A stretch of DNA of 64,000 bases from Diaphorobacter caeni (GCF_015354245.1 NZ_JADKYZ010000003.1:310001-374000); one strand, 5' to 3'; shown: positions 44,937 through 54,041, counted from the stretch's first letter. Notes: a model not told the origin generated them from the sequence alone. A program made the numbers and translations.

Positions 44937-44997
44937 TCAGAAGTCCCCTGTTGTCAGTTGAATTGATCATTAATCCCTGTTTATCTGGAGGAAAAAA

Positions 44998-45531
44998 ATG
45001 GCAGTGAATCGTTTGAACAGCCCCGTGGCCAACGTGTCGCCCGAGCAACGCGTCGGTGGCGTGGTCGATATCTATTGCAAGATCGATGGCGTTGACGGTG
45101 AATCCGAAGACTCCAAGCACAAGGGCTGGCTGCACGTCGAGTCCATCGCTGGTGGTGTGGCCAACGCGGGTGCATTTGCATACGGCGGCGGCGGCGGCTC
45201 CGGCAAGGCTCAATGGCAAGACCTGACCATCCGTGGTCGTTTTGACAAGTGCTTCGCTACGCTGATGAAGAAGTGCGCTTCGGGCGAACACATCGGCTCC
45301 GTGGAAATCTCTGCTTGCAAGGCCGGTGGCTCGCAGCAGGAATTCCTGAACATCAAGATGACCAACGTGCTCATCTCGTCCCTGAACCTGTCTGGCGCTG
45401 AGTCCACCGAACCCATGTTCGACTGCGGCTTCAACTTCCAGAAGATCAAGGTCGAAGGCAAGTCGCAGACCAACTCCGGCTCCATGGGCGGTGCAGTGGT
45501 CGCCGAGTGGGACCTCAAGGCCAACACCTGA
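44998..45531 (+). CDS. hcp: T6SS inner tube protein Hcp (TssD)
   Basis: 177 residues. VGGVVDIYCKIDGVDGESED, HKGWLHVESIAGG and a Gly-rich loop (YGGGGGSGKAQWQDLTIRG) match Hcp1-type tube proteins. TCTGGAGGAAAAAAA gives a very strong ribosome site, and a terminator follows directly, so high expression relative to neighbours is expected. No C-terminal toxin extension. Confidence 0.95.
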   Translation: MAVNRLNSPVANVSPEQRVGGVVDIYCKIDGVDGESEDSKHKGWLHVESIAGGVANAGAFAYGGGGGSGKAQWQDLTIRGRFDKCFATLMKKCASGEHIGSVEISACKAGGSQQEFLNIKMTNVLISSLNLSGAESTEPMFDCGFNFQKIKVEGKSQTNSGSMGGAVVAEWDLKANT

Positions 45532-45556
45532 TAGGTTCGCCTCGGGTTTCCAAGAG

Positions 45557-45580
45557 AGGGGCGCTTCGCCCCTTTTTTTT
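45557..45580 (+). terminator. Terminator after hcp
   Basis: AGGGGCG-CTT-CGCCCCT followed by eight T in all, 26 bp after the hcp stop and within the T6SS gene row. Partial read-through would set a high Hcp to TssE/F/G ratio. Confidence 0.85.
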
Positions 45581-45612
45581 CTTCCACCATTGCTCTCTTT
45601 TCATCGGAACAC

Positions 45613-46392
45613 ATGGCTGAACTCACATTGGCAGACAAGACGTCCCAGGTACAGGAAGCGATCCGCCAGAAACCTTCTGACGACAAGTTGCGCGTGCATC
45701 TGTTCCAGCTCTATGCGCAGGCCGGCAAGTGGCAGAAGGCGCTGGGTCAACTGCAGGTGGCTGCACAGCTCAACGAGACGCACAAGCTGCTCGCGCAGGC
45801 CTATCGCCTTGCCTTGCGCGCGGAGATGGTGCGCGCGGATGTGTTCGCCGGCACGCGCACGCCGCAGGTGCTCGGCAAGCCCGCCCAGTGGCTCGGCTTT
45901 CTGATCGAAGCGCTGCAGATGGATGCCAAGGGCCAGACCGAGCAAGCCGCCGAACTGCGCATTCAGGCGCTCGATGCCGCCGAAGCGGTTTCCGGCCGCA
46001 TCAATGAATCACATTTTGATTGGATCGCCGATGCCGACTCACGCCTCGGCCCGGTCCTAGAAGTTTTCGTGAACGGCGACTACTACTGGCTGCCGTTCGA
46101 GTCCGTCGTCGAAGTGAAGATCGACAAGCCGGAAGACCTGCGCGACCTGGTCTGGCTGCCCGCGCACGTGAAACTGGTCAATGAAGGCCTGCATCCCATG
46201 ATGCTGCCCGCGCGCTATCCCCTTGTCGAAGGCGTGGTGGAAGACGGCCACCTGCGCTCGCGCCTGACGAGCTGGAGCGAGACCTCCGTGGGCGATTTCA
46301 TCGGTCACGGCGTGAAAGTGTTTTCGACCAACGCGCGCGAGATGTCGCTGCTCGACATCCGCGAGATCCGACTGGATTCCAAGGCCGAATAA
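45613..46392 (+). CDS. tagJ: T6SS accessory protein TagJ (ImpE family)
   Basis: 259 residues. An N-terminal TPR-like region (KLRVHLFQLYAQAGKWQKAL, LQVAAQLNETHKLLAQAYR) precedes the ImpE/SciE C-terminal part with VFVNGDYYWLPFESVVEVKI and LPARYPLVEGVVEDG. In other species TagJ binds TssB and helps recruit the ClpV ATPase to the sheath. It lies just downstream of the hcp terminator. No clpV gene is in the window. Confidence 0.88.
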   Translation: MAELTLADKTSQVQEAIRQKPSDDKLRVHLFQLYAQAGKWQKALGQLQVAAQLNETHKLLAQAYRLALRAEMVRADVFAGTRTPQVLGKPAQWLGFLIEALQMDAKGQTEQAAELRIQALDAAEAVSGRINESHFDWIADADSRLGPVLEVFVNGDYYWLPFESVVEVKIDKPEDLRDLVWLPAHVKLVNEGLHPMMLPARYPLVEGVVEDGHLRSRLTSWSETSVGDFIGHGVKVFSTNAREMSLLDIREIRLDSKAE

Positions 46393-46447
46393 ACACCAAC
46401 CGCATCAGCATCAGCAACCGCAACCGTCATCGACCGCCGCAATCAGC

Positions 46448-46984
46448 ATGGACCGCTCAGACAGCAACGATCAACTCCACTACGGCACCGCAGACCGTCT
46501 GCTGCCAACGCTGCTGGACCGCCTGACGGACCATGCGCCGCAGCGTGACAAGGACGCGACGAGCGAGCGTCTGGTCACGCGCAAGCAGCTTCGCCAGATC
46601 ATTCTGCGTGACCTGTCCTGGCTGCTCAACGCGACGAATGCCGAGGCCGAGCTGATGCTTGAAGAATTCGCGGAAGCGCGCAATTCGACGCTGAACTACG
46701 GCCTGCCCGCGTTTTCCGGCAAGCGCATCTCCGATGTGAAACTCACCGATCTGGAGGCCGCGATCAAGAACACCATCCAGCTGTTCGAGCCTCGCGTGAT
46801 GCCCGCGACGCTGGTGGTCAACGCCAGCCTCGCGTCGGACGACGAGGCCGCGCACAACATGGTGGTGTTCGAGATCCGTGGCCAGATCTGGGCGCAACCC
46901 TACCCCATCGAGATGCTGCTCAAATCCAGCATCGATCTGGAGACCGGCTCCGTCACCCTGCACGACCAGATGGGGGACAACTGA
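46448..46984 (+). CDS. tssE: T6SS baseplate protein TssE (gp25-like)
   Basis: 178 residues. Typical TssE/gp25 segments include LLPTLLDRLTD, LRQIILRDLSWLLNATN, STLNYGLPAFSG and ENTI-like IKNTIQLFEPRVMP. It is a baseplate wedge part homologous to phage T4 gp25. Its stop TGA and the tssF start ATG share one base. Confidence 0.94.
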   Translation: MDRSDSNDQLHYGTADRLLPTLLDRLTDHAPQRDKDATSERLVTRKQLRQIILRDLSWLLNATNAEAELMLEEFAEARNSTLNYGLPAFSGKRISDVKLTDLEAAIKNTIQLFEPRVMPATLVVNASLASDDEAAHNMVVFEIRGQIWAQPYPIEMLLKSSIDLETGSVTLHDQMGDN

Positions 46985-48855
46985 TGGACCCGCGACTGCT
47001 GGACTACTACAACCGCGAGCTCGCCTACATCCGGGAGATGGGGCAGGAATTCGCGCAGGAGCACCCCAAGATCGCCGGGCGTCTGGGCATGAAGGGGCTC
47101 GAGGTGGCGGACCCCTATGTGGAGCGTCTGCTCGAAGGTTTCGCGCTGCTGGCCGGCCGCATCCAGCTCAAGATGGACGCGGAGTTTCCGCGCTTCTCGC
47201 AGCGCCTGTTGGAGCTGATCTATCCGCACTACCTCTCGCCCACGCCCGCCATGGGCATCGTGCGGCTGCACCCGAGCGAGACGGAGGGCGGCCTCACCGG
47301 TGCGTTCAAGGTGCCACGCCTCACCGTGCTGCGTGCGCCGATTTCTCCCGGTCAGGTGACCGCCTGCCAGTTCCGCACTGCACACGACGTGGAGCTGTTG
47401 CCGGTGGGCGTCAAGCAGGCATGGGTCGAGGGTCTGGCCACCGACGTGCGCATCCCCGCCAACCAGAAGAAGGTCGCCAGCAGCCTGCACCTGGTGCTGG
47501 AGACCAGCGGTGACAAGGAATTCCGCACCATCGATTTTGACGAACTGCCCGTCTACATCGCCGGGCCGTTCGACCGCGCGCTGCTGCTGCTCGAGCTGAT
47601 CTGCGGGCGGCTTGTGGGCGGTGCGCTCAAGTGGCGCGACGAGGCGGGCAACGATCACCAGTCCTGGCTCGCGGCCGATCAGGTCAGCGGCATGGGCTTC
47701 GAAAACGACGAGGCGCTGATCCCGTACGGCGAGCAGAGCTTCAGCGGCTATCGCCTGCTGCACGAGTACTTCGCCTGCCCGGACCGCTACCGGTTCTTCA
47801 AGATCAAGCGGCTGCGGCAGATTCTCAAGACCGTGCGCGCGACGCGCATCGAGTTCGTGCTGCACTTCGACCGCGCTGCCACCGAGCTCGAAAAAGTGGT
47901 CTCCGACAGCCACTTCCACCTGTTCTGCACGCCCGTCATCAACCTCTTTCCAAAGAAGGGCGACCGCATCGACGTGTCGCTCGCGCACTTCGAGCACCAT
48001 CTGCTTGGCGACCGCACGCGCCCGCTGGACTACGAGATCTACTCGGTCGGTTCGATCCATGGCTACGCCGCCAACAACACCGACGTGCAGACCTTTCTGC
48101 CGATCTACGAAACGCTGGGTGCGCAGGAAAGCTCGCATTCGCAGGCCTATTTCTCGCTGCGCCGCGAGCCGCGCAAACTCTCCGAAGTCGCCAAGCGCAA
48201 TGGCCCGCGCACCGGCTACATCGGCAGCGAAGTGTTCGCGCAGCTCGTCGATCGCCAGGACGCGCCCTACCCACACACGCTCAGCCGTATCGCGCCCGAC
48301 ATGCTGTGCACGAACCGCGATCTGTCGCTGCTCATCACCTCGGCGGGGGAGCGCAACTTCCAGCTGGCGGTGTCCGCGCCGGTGCAGCGCGTGGAGCTGG
48401 TGACCACGCTCACCCGCCCCGCCGCGTCGATCGCCGAGCGCAAGACGACCTGGCGATTGCTCAGCCATCTTCAGCTCAACTACCAGACGCTCACCGACTC
48501 CACCCCCACCGAGGGCGCGAAGGTCATGCGCGAGCTGCTCAATCTCTACGCGCAGCTCAGCCGTCCCGACACGGCGCAGCAGGCCGATGCGGTGGCCTCC
48601 GTCAGCCTCACGCCGATGTTCGCGCGCGTGCGCCAACCCGGTCCCATCGTCTATGGGCGCGGCGTCGACATCCACCTCACGGTGGATCAAGCCAAGTTCG
48701 GCGGCAGCAGCTCGTGGCTGTTCGGCGCGGTGCTTGAGCGCTTTTTCGCGCGCCATGTCGGCATCAACTCCGCCACGCGATTGAAGATGAGCACGCTGCA
48801 GAACGGACCCTTTGCCGAATGGGCCACGCGCCAGGGCATGCGCCCGACGGCGTGA
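46984..48855 (+). CDS. tssF: T6SS baseplate protein TssF
   Basis: 623 residues with the TssF (ImpG/VasA) N-terminus LLDYYNRELAYIREMGQEFA and the downstream EVADPYVERLLEGFALLAGR. It forms baseplate wedges with TssG, TssE and TssK. The start shares one base with the tssE stop, showing coupling. The C-terminus overlaps only non-conserved upstream codons of tssG. Confidence 0.95.
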   Translation: MDPRLLDYYNRELAYIREMGQEFAQEHPKIAGRLGMKGLEVADPYVERLLEGFALLAGRIQLKMDAEFPRFSQRLLELIYPHYLSPTPAMGIVRLHPSETEGGLTGAFKVPRLTVLRAPISPGQVTACQFRTAHDVELLPVGVKQAWVEGLATDVRIPANQKKVASSLHLVLETSGDKEFRTIDFDELPVYIAGPFDRALLLLELICGRLVGGALKWRDEAGNDHQSWLAADQVSGMGFENDEALIPYGEQSFSGYRLLHEYFACPDRYRFFKIKRLRQILKTVRATRIEFVLHFDRAATELEKVVSDSHFHLFCTPVINLFPKKGDRIDVSLAHFEHHLLGDRTRPLDYEIYSVGSIHGYAANNTDVQTFLPIYETLGAQESSHSQAYFSLRREPRKLSEVAKRNGPRTGYIGSEVFAQLVDRQDAPYPHTLSRIAPDMLCTNRDLSLLITSAGERNFQLAVSAPVQRVELVTTLTRPAASIAERKTTWRLLSHLQLNYQTLTDSTPTEGAKVMRELLNLYAQLSRPDTAQQADAVASVSLTPMFARVRQPGPIVYGRGVDIHLTVDQAKFGGSSSWLFGAVLERFFARHVGINSATRLKMSTLQNGPFAEWATRQGMRPTA

Positions 48856-48869
48856 CGCAGAGAGCCGCC

Positions 48870-49943
48870 ATGGAAAGCTCCGCAACCCATTTCCCGCACC
48901 CTTCCGGGAACGCATCGTCCGCAAGCGCTCTCTCGCAGCTCGTGCGCACCACCCTGCCGCAGACCGAGGCCATCGATTTGTTCGCGCTGCTGCGCCATCT
49001 GGATGCCGCCTCTCCGTCGGCGCGCCTTGGCGCATCGCAAACCCCGCGCGAAGACGTGGTGCGGCTTGGCCAGCAACCGTCCACGGTGTTTGCGCCTTCC
49101 ACGCTCTACAGCGTGCAGCCCACCGGCCATGGCGGGAGACCGCTGGTGCGCATTTTCAGCTTCGGCGTCTTTGGCCCCAACGGCGCGCTGCCGATCCACC
49201 TGACCGAGTACGTGCGCGAGCGGCTGCACAACCACGGCGATCCCGCGCCTGCGGATTTCGTCGATCTGTTCCACCACCGCTTCATCAGTCTGTTCTACCG
49301 CGCCTGGGCCGACGCGCAGTCCGTCGTGCAGCTCGACCGCCCCGGCGTCGACAAATTCAGCTTCTATGCGGGCGCGCTGGTCGGGCTCGGCTTTGAAAAC
49401 AGCTGGCAGCGTGACTCCATCGAAGACAGCGCCAAGCTCTACGCCGCCGGGCATCTCGCGCGCCTCACGCGCAACCCCGAAGGACTTGAAAAGCTCATCG
49501 GCCACTACTTCGGCACCCAGGCCGCGATCACCGAGTTTCTCAAGAGCTGGATTCACATCGACGTGGCCGATCAGACCCGCCTTGGCGGTATGGGCCAGAA
49601 CAACCAGCTTGGCGTAAGCGCCATCGCGGGCAGCCGCCTGCAGGACGTGCAGGCCAAGTTCCGCATCACGCTCGGCCCCATGGAACTGCGCAAGTACGAG
49701 AGCTTTCTGCCGCCCGAGGCCAACAACCGCAAGCTGCGCGACTGGGTGCGCAACTACATCGGCATCGAGATGGATTGGGACGTGGAACTGCAACTGCGTG
49801 CCGACGAAGTGCCGCGCACGTCGCTCGGCGGTGGCTCGCGCCTTGGCTGGACCACCTGGATGGGCAAGCGCGCAAGCGACGCACCCGCCAATGACCTGCG
49901 CCTCGACCCCGAACGCGACTCAAGGCGACTGAAGGCGGGCTGA
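48870..49943 (+). CDS. tssG: T6SS baseplate protein TssG
   Basis: 357 residues from ATG 48870; an in-frame ATG at 48819 inside tssF would add 17 unconserved residues. TssG (ImpH/VasB) segments are IDLFALLRHLDAASPSARLG, VQPTGHGGRPLVRIFSFG and FFGxxG-like VFGPNGALPIHLTEYVRERL. Partner of TssF. It is the last T6SS gene of the row: the next gene is an unrelated cupin, whereas clpV commonly follows here. Confidence 0.94.
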   Translation: MESSATHFPHPSGNASSASALSQLVRTTLPQTEAIDLFALLRHLDAASPSARLGASQTPREDVVRLGQQPSTVFAPSTLYSVQPTGHGGRPLVRIFSFGVFGPNGALPIHLTEYVRERLHNHGDPAPADFVDLFHHRFISLFYRAWADAQSVVQLDRPGVDKFSFYAGALVGLGFENSWQRDSIEDSAKLYAAGHLARLTRNPEGLEKLIGHYFGTQAAITEFLKSWIHIDVADQTRLGGMGQNNQLGVSAIAGSRLQDVQAKFRITLGPMELRKYESFLPPEANNRKLRDWVRNYIGIEMDWDVELQLRADEVPRTSLGGGSRLGWTTWMGKRASDAPANDLRLDPERDSRRLKAG

Positions 49944-50025
49944 GCGGCTCGCCAATGGCGTCTCACGCTGGTGGAGAGAAAGCACGAGAATGGGCGTGCA
50001 TCCCCCACGACAACGGAGACAAACC

Positions 50026-50442
50026 ATGCCAACGCCCTCATCCCCCGGCCCCGGAGACCGACTCGTCGTCTCCCACGCCCACAACGCCCTGTTCGAGCGC
50101 GGGCTGCGCTCGTTCTTTGAATACCGCGATCTCGGCATGAAGCAGGCCACGGACGGCCGCGTCGTCGCGCACGTGATCCGTGCAGCGCAGGGCGAAGAGT
50201 TCAACGGCGTCCCGCATCGGCACCACATCGATTTTCAGCTCGTCTATGTTCTCAAGGGCTGGGTTGAATTCGAATACGAGGGCCACGGCCCGGTGCGGCT
50301 CGAGGCGGGTTCCTGCGTTTACCAGCCGCCAGGCATACGCCACCGCGAACTCGGGCACAGCGAGGACGTGGAAATGCTGGAGATCGTGATGCCCGGCGAA
50401 TTCAAGACCGAGGTGGTCGAAGCGGTCGAACACAGGGACTGA
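50026..50442 (+). CDS. Small cupin-domain protein
   Basis: 138 residues from ATG 50026, preceded by ACGGAGAC. A single RmlC-like cupin: the first motif is around HRHHIDFQLVYVLKGWVEFE and the second GSCVYQPPGIRHRELGHSED, giving His and Glu/Gln candidate metal ligands. A binding or small isomerase/oxygenase role is possible; no specific function can be assigned. It is 82 bp after tssG and may be unrelated to secretion. Confidence 0.75.
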   Translation: MPTPSSPGPGDRLVVSHAHNALFERGLRSFFEYRDLGMKQATDGRVVAHVIRAAQGEEFNGVPHRHHIDFQLVYVLKGWVEFEYEGHGPVRLEAGSCVYQPPGIRHRELGHSEDVEMLEIVMPGEFKTEVVEAVEHRD

Positions 50443-50566
50443 CCTGCGCGCCCGAAGAATAGCCGCGTCGCCGACACGCGTTTTCCCTCAAAGAGGCAGA
50501 ATCCCTCGCTAAACTTCGTTCACAAAGTGAAGTGTTAGCAAGCAAAGCGTTACTAAGGGGTATCCA

Positions 50567-51184
50567 TTGGCCATGCACATCTGGGATTACGCGCCAGACG
50601 CGCTCGAAGTCAGCGTCACCGAGCTGATTGTCACCACTGCGGATCAAAGCGACGATCTGGTGGACGACACCGTCCGTCAGGTGCTGCACGATCTGCGCGA
50701 GAACCTGAAAATGGACGTGATCTTTCTCTCCGAGATCCGCGATGGAAAGCGCATGTTCAAGCATGTCGACAACAAGCCCGGCTGCGACCTCATCGCCACG
50801 GGCGGGGGCTCGCGGCTCGAGGAATCATTCTGCCAATGCGTGCTCGACGGCCGCCTGCCCAAGCTGGTGCACGACGCCGAAACCCATCGCAAAAGCGCCA
50901 AGCTGCCGGACACGCCGTTTCGCGTAGGCGCGCACATCAGCGCGCCCATCGTGCTCGCCAACGGTCAGGTCTACGGAACGCTGTGCACGTTCAGCATGGC
51001 TGCCGATCCCACGCTCACCCAGAAGGACCTGCAGAAGCTTGAATGCGTGGCGCGCGTGGCCGCCAAGCGCATCGACCTGCGCCTTGCGCAGCAGCGCGAG
51101 GAGACGATCGCCGGCTGGCAGCTCCAGCCGCTGGCGGACGCTCAGCAGAAAAAGGACTGGAGCGACAAACTGGGACGCAAGTAG
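50567..51184 (+). CDS. GAF-domain protein
   Basis: 205 residues if TTG 50567 is used; AAGGGG ends 7 bp before that TTG, while the ATG two codons later (50573) is 13 bp away, so TTG is slightly preferred. One GAF domain covers residues about 30-180 (VRQVLHDLRENLKMDVIFLSE, FRVGAHISAPIVLANGQVYG, TLCTFSMAADPTLT). No output domain. A stand-alone small-molecule or redox sensor is likely. Confidence 0.75.
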   Translation: MAMHIWDYAPDALEVSVTELIVTTADQSDDLVDDTVRQVLHDLRENLKMDVIFLSEIRDGKRMFKHVDNKPGCDLIATGGGSRLEESFCQCVLDGRLPKLVHDAETHRKSAKLPDTPFRVGAHISAPIVLANGQVYGTLCTFSMAADPTLTQKDLQKLECVARVAAKRIDLRLAQQREETIAGWQLQPLADAQQKKDWSDKLGRK

Positions 51185-51205
51185 GCAGCGAGCCCTTGTC
51201 TCTGT

Positions 51206-51244
51206 GCATGTTTGCGATCTCGACGCGCGAAGATCGCATACATG
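51206..51244. repeat. Dispersed palindromic motif, copy 2
   Basis: CATGTTTGCGATCT and AGATCGCATACATG (51207-51220, 51231-51244) are inverted with one mismatch around a 10-bp spacer, in the gap between convergent GAF and SMR genes. The left arm repeats the 16-mer at 23502-23517. Confidence 0.65.
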
Positions 51245-51247
51245 TAC

Positions 51248-51580
51248 TCAGTGCCCCGACGCCTTGGAGAACAGCTGGATCACCAGCACGCCGATCACGA
51301 TCAGCGCCATGCCGGCGACGGCGGGCAGATCGAGCTTCTGGCCGTGCACCAGCCAGCCGACGATGGAGATCAGCACGATGCCCAGCCCCGACCAGATGGC
51401 GTAGACCACGCCCGTTGGAATGGACTTCATCACCTGTGAGAGCAGCCAGAACGAGATGCAGTAGCCCACCACGGCCAGCGCGCTGGGCGCAAGGCGCTGA
51501 AAGCCATCGGACGATTTGAGCGCAGTGGTGGCGATGACCTCGGAGACGATGGCGGCGCCGAGCAGAAGCAGTGGTGGCAT
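51248..51580 (-). CDS. Small multidrug resistance (SMR) transporter
   Basis: 110 residues from ATG 51580, the exact SMR length; the frame continues upstream without conservation. Four membrane helices. The essential membrane Glu is in [19 protein letters not shown], and [16 protein letters not shown] is the typical helix 3 of EmrE-like members rather than SugE/Gdx. Proton-coupled export of cationic compounds is expected. Confidence 0.9.
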   Translation of the reverse strand: MPPLLLLGAAIVSEVIATTALKSSDGFQRLAPSALAVVGYCISFWLLSQVMKSIPTGVVYAIWSGLGIVLISIVGWLVHGQKLDLPAVAGMALIVIGVLVIQLFSKASGH

Positions 51581-51718
51581 GTCGAAAAACCTCTGGCCCG
51601 CGTGGCGACCTCCGCCATCGATCAGGGCCCAAGCCATCAAGCCTACGTCGAAACGCCCCGCGCGAAATGCACGCCCCCGCTTGTCCCCACGCATCGCGGG
51701 TGCAAGCGGTGTTTAGGA

Positions 51719-52570
51719 TCAGGCTTGACTCGCCACGCAGCGCAGACGCTGCTCGCCCAGCCCCGTGATGCCAAGCCGCATCTCGTCTCCTGCGCGCAGA
51801 AATTTCGGCGCGGGTTTCTGGCCGAGACCGACGCCCGCCGGCGTGCCTGTCAGCACGATGTCGCCGGGCTCAAGCGTCATGAAATCGCTGATGTAGGACA
51901 GCATGGTCGGCACGTCGAAGATGAAGTTCTTCGTGTTGCCGTCCTGCATGCGCTGGCCGTTCACGTCGAGCCAGAGACCGAGCGCATGCGGATCGCCCAC
52001 CTCATCCGCCGTCACCAGCCACGGGCCGATGGGCGCAAAGGTGTCGTAGCTCTTGCCCTTGTCCCACTGCCCGCCGCGCTCGGTCTGGTAGGCGCGTTCG
52101 GAAACGTCGTTGCCCAGCACATAGCCCGCCACATGCCCGAGCGCCGCGTCCTTGCCCACGTGCTTGAGCCGCGAGCCGATGACGATGCCGAGCTCCACCT
52201 CCCAGTCGGTCTTCTGCGCCCCGGGCGGAATCTGCACATCGTCGTTCGGTCCCGAAAGCGAGGTGATCGCCTTCATGAACAGCACCGGCTCCTTGGGCAC
52301 GGGCATGTTGGCCTCTTCCGCGTGGTCGCGGTAGTTCAGCCCCACACAGATGATCTTGCCGACCTGCCCGACGGGACAGCCCAGACGCACACCCTCCTCG
52401 ACCAACGGCAGCTGCGCGATGTCGATGGCGGCCAGCGCCGCCAGCGTGCGCGGCGACAGCTGATTCGGCCCCAGGTCGGGCAACAGCATCGAGAGATCGC
52501 GCACGCGCCCTGCCGCATCGACCACCCCTGCACGCTCGACGCCCCGTTCACCGTATCTGACCAATTTCAT
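51719..52570 (-). CDS. Fumarylacetoacetate hydrolase family protein
   Basis: 283 residues from ATG 52570, with AAGGAGATTTTC before it. FAH-superfamily segments are ICVGLNYRDHAEEANMPVPK, QKTDWEVELGIVIGSR (metal-binding Glu residues), GYVLGNDVSERAYQ and LTGTPAGVGLGQKPAPKFL. The protein resembles 2,4-diketo-3-deoxy-fuconate hydrolase or ureidoglycolate-lyase-annotated members. Hydrolysis of a C-C bond in a diketo acid is likely; substrate uncertain. Confidence 0.85.
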   Translation of the reverse strand: MKLVRYGERGVERAGVVDAAGRVRDLSMLLPDLGPNQLSPRTLAALAAIDIAQLPLVEEGVRLGCPVGQVGKIICVGLNYRDHAEEANMPVPKEPVLFMKAITSLSGPNDDVQIPPGAQKTDWEVELGIVIGSRLKHVGKDAALGHVAGYVLGNDVSERAYQTERGGQWDKGKSYDTFAPIGPWLVTADEVGDPHALGLWLDVNGQRMQDGNTKNFIFDVPTMLSYISDFMTLEPGDIVLTGTPAGVGLGQKPAPKFLRAGDEMRLGITGLGEQRLRCVASQA

Positions 52571-52608
52571 GAAAATCTCCTTGTTTTGAATGCATGTGAT
52601 GTTAGAGC

Positions 52609-52623
52609 CTGTTTGCGATCTCA
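52609..52623. repeat. Dispersed motif, copy 3
   Basis: TGTTTGCGATCTCA, shared with 23505-23518, lies in the divergent gap between the FAA-hydrolase and chrA genes. The palindromic right arm seen in copy 2 is only partly present here. Confidence 0.5.
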
Positions 52624-52741
52624 TACGCAAGCATCGCGAGACCATCTCGAGACCTGATGCCTGCTTCTCGTTCGGCGATGCCCCGGCTTCCTGACGGCAC
52701 ACACGCAGGCCTTACCATCGGAGCAAAAGACAGAGACACGC

Positions 52742-53365
52742 ATGACCGCTCCCGCAACGCCAACTTCTCCGCCCTCGCCCGCTTCCGGGCTCAAACGCCC
52801 CGCCAACCTGCGCGAGCTGTTCTGGGCCTTCACCGTGCTGGCGCTGCAGGGCTTTGGCGGCGTGCTCGCCGTGGTGCAGCGGGAGATGGTGGACCGCCGC
52901 CAGTGGATCACCAACGAAGAATTCATCGAGGACTGGGCTGTCGCGCAGATCCTGCCCGGCCCCAACGTGGTCAACCTGTCGATGATGATCGGCGACCGCT
53001 ACTTCGGTCTGCGCGGTGCCATCACCGCCGTGCTCGGCATGCTCTGCATTCCGATGCTGCTGGTGATCGCGCTGGCCTTGCTCTACCAGCACTATGCCGA
53101 CGTTCCGCAGGTGGCGGGCGCACTGCGCGGCATGGGTGCGGTGGCGGCGGGTCTCGTCATCGGCGCGGGCCTGCGCCTCGCCGTCGCGTTTCGCAAGCAT
53201 CCGCTCGGGCCCATGGTCTGCTGGGTGTTTGCGGCCATCACGTTTGCGGCGATGGCGCTCTGGCGCTTTCCGCTCGGCTGGGTGCTTCCGGTGGTCGGTG
53301 GCACGACCTGCGTGCTCACCTGGTTCAAGCTCGGGCGCGACACCGCCCAAGTGATCAAGTCCTGA
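52742..53365 (+). CDS. chrA: Chromate transporter ChrA, N-terminal half protein
   Basis: 207 residues, one six-helix ChrA domain. LFWAFTVLALQGFGGVLAVV and VAQILPGPNVVNLSMMIG, with the PGPN motif, identify the family. Short-chain ChrA proteins work as pairs of opposite topology; the second gene follows after 15 bp. They export chromate or a related oxyanion across the inner membrane. Neighbouring genes do not show a metal island. Confidence 0.88.
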   Translation: MTAPATPTSPPSPASGLKRPANLRELFWAFTVLALQGFGGVLAVVQREMVDRRQWITNEEFIEDWAVAQILPGPNVVNLSMMIGDRYFGLRGAITAVLGMLCIPMLLVIALALLYQHYADVPQVAGALRGMGAVAAGLVIGAGLRLAVAFRKHPLGPMVCWVFAAITFAAMALWRFPLGWVLPVVGGTTCVLTWFKLGRDTAQVIKS

Positions 53366-53380
53366 TCGGGGAGGCGCGCC

Positions 53381-53977
53381 ATGACCATCCCGATCACCAT
53401 GCAGGCTCTCGACTGGCTGCAACTCTTCATCTACTACCTGATGCTGTCGCTGCTGTCCGTGGGCGGCGCCATTGCCACCGCGCCCGACATGCACCGCTAT
53501 CTGGTGGACGAGCACGGCCTGCTCACCGACCTGCAGTTCACCAACTCCATCGCCATCGCCCAGTCCGCCCCCGGCCCCAACGTGCTCTTCGTCGCCCTCT
53601 TCGGCTGGAACATCGGCATGAACGCTGCCCCCGCCGGCAGCCCCATGGGCTGGCTGCTGGGCAGCCTCGGCGTGGTGATCTGCATGGTGGGCATTCTGCT
53701 GCCCAGCAGCACCCTCACCTTCGTCGCCACGCGCTGGGCCCAGCAGCACCGCGAAAAACGCGCCGTGCGTGCGTTCAAGCAAGGCATGGCGCCTCTGGTC
53801 GTAGGCCTGCTCTGCGCCACCGGCTGGGTCCTCGCCAGCGCCCACGGCGGCCCGCTCGCGGCATGGCCGCTATGGTGCGTGAGCGCACTGACTGCCGTGC
53901 TGGTCTGGCGGACCAAGCTTCATCTGCTGTGGCTGCTGACGGTCGGCGCGGTGCTGGGAGCGTTGGGAGTGGTTTGA
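53381..53977 (+). CDS. chrA: Chromate transporter ChrA, C-terminal half protein
   Basis: 198 residues, second ChrA domain of the pair: YYLMLSLLSVGGAIATAPDM and IAIAQSAPGPNVLFVALFGW. GGGGAGG-like purine-rich sequence lies before the start. Expected to complex with the upstream half to form the transporter. Confidence 0.88.
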   Translation: MTIPITMQALDWLQLFIYYLMLSLLSVGGAIATAPDMHRYLVDEHGLLTDLQFTNSIAIAQSAPGPNVLFVALFGWNIGMNAAPAGSPMGWLLGSLGVVICMVGILLPSSTLTFVATRWAQQHREKRAVRAFKQGMAPLVVGLLCATGWVLASAHGGPLAAWPLWCVSALTAVLVWRTKLHLLWLLTVGAVLGALGVV

Positions 53978-54041
53978 AAACCCCACCCCGGCAGAGGCCC
54001 CGCGAGAGCATCAAGCGCCCCTGCTTCGGGCTACTTCAAGA

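Noticed and set aside
40020-49943. A prophage tail region (gp25, spike, tube and sheath proteins).
   Set aside because: TssB/TssC, Hcp, TssF/TssG and TagJ are T6SS types; no capsid, terminase, portal or integrase genes are seen.
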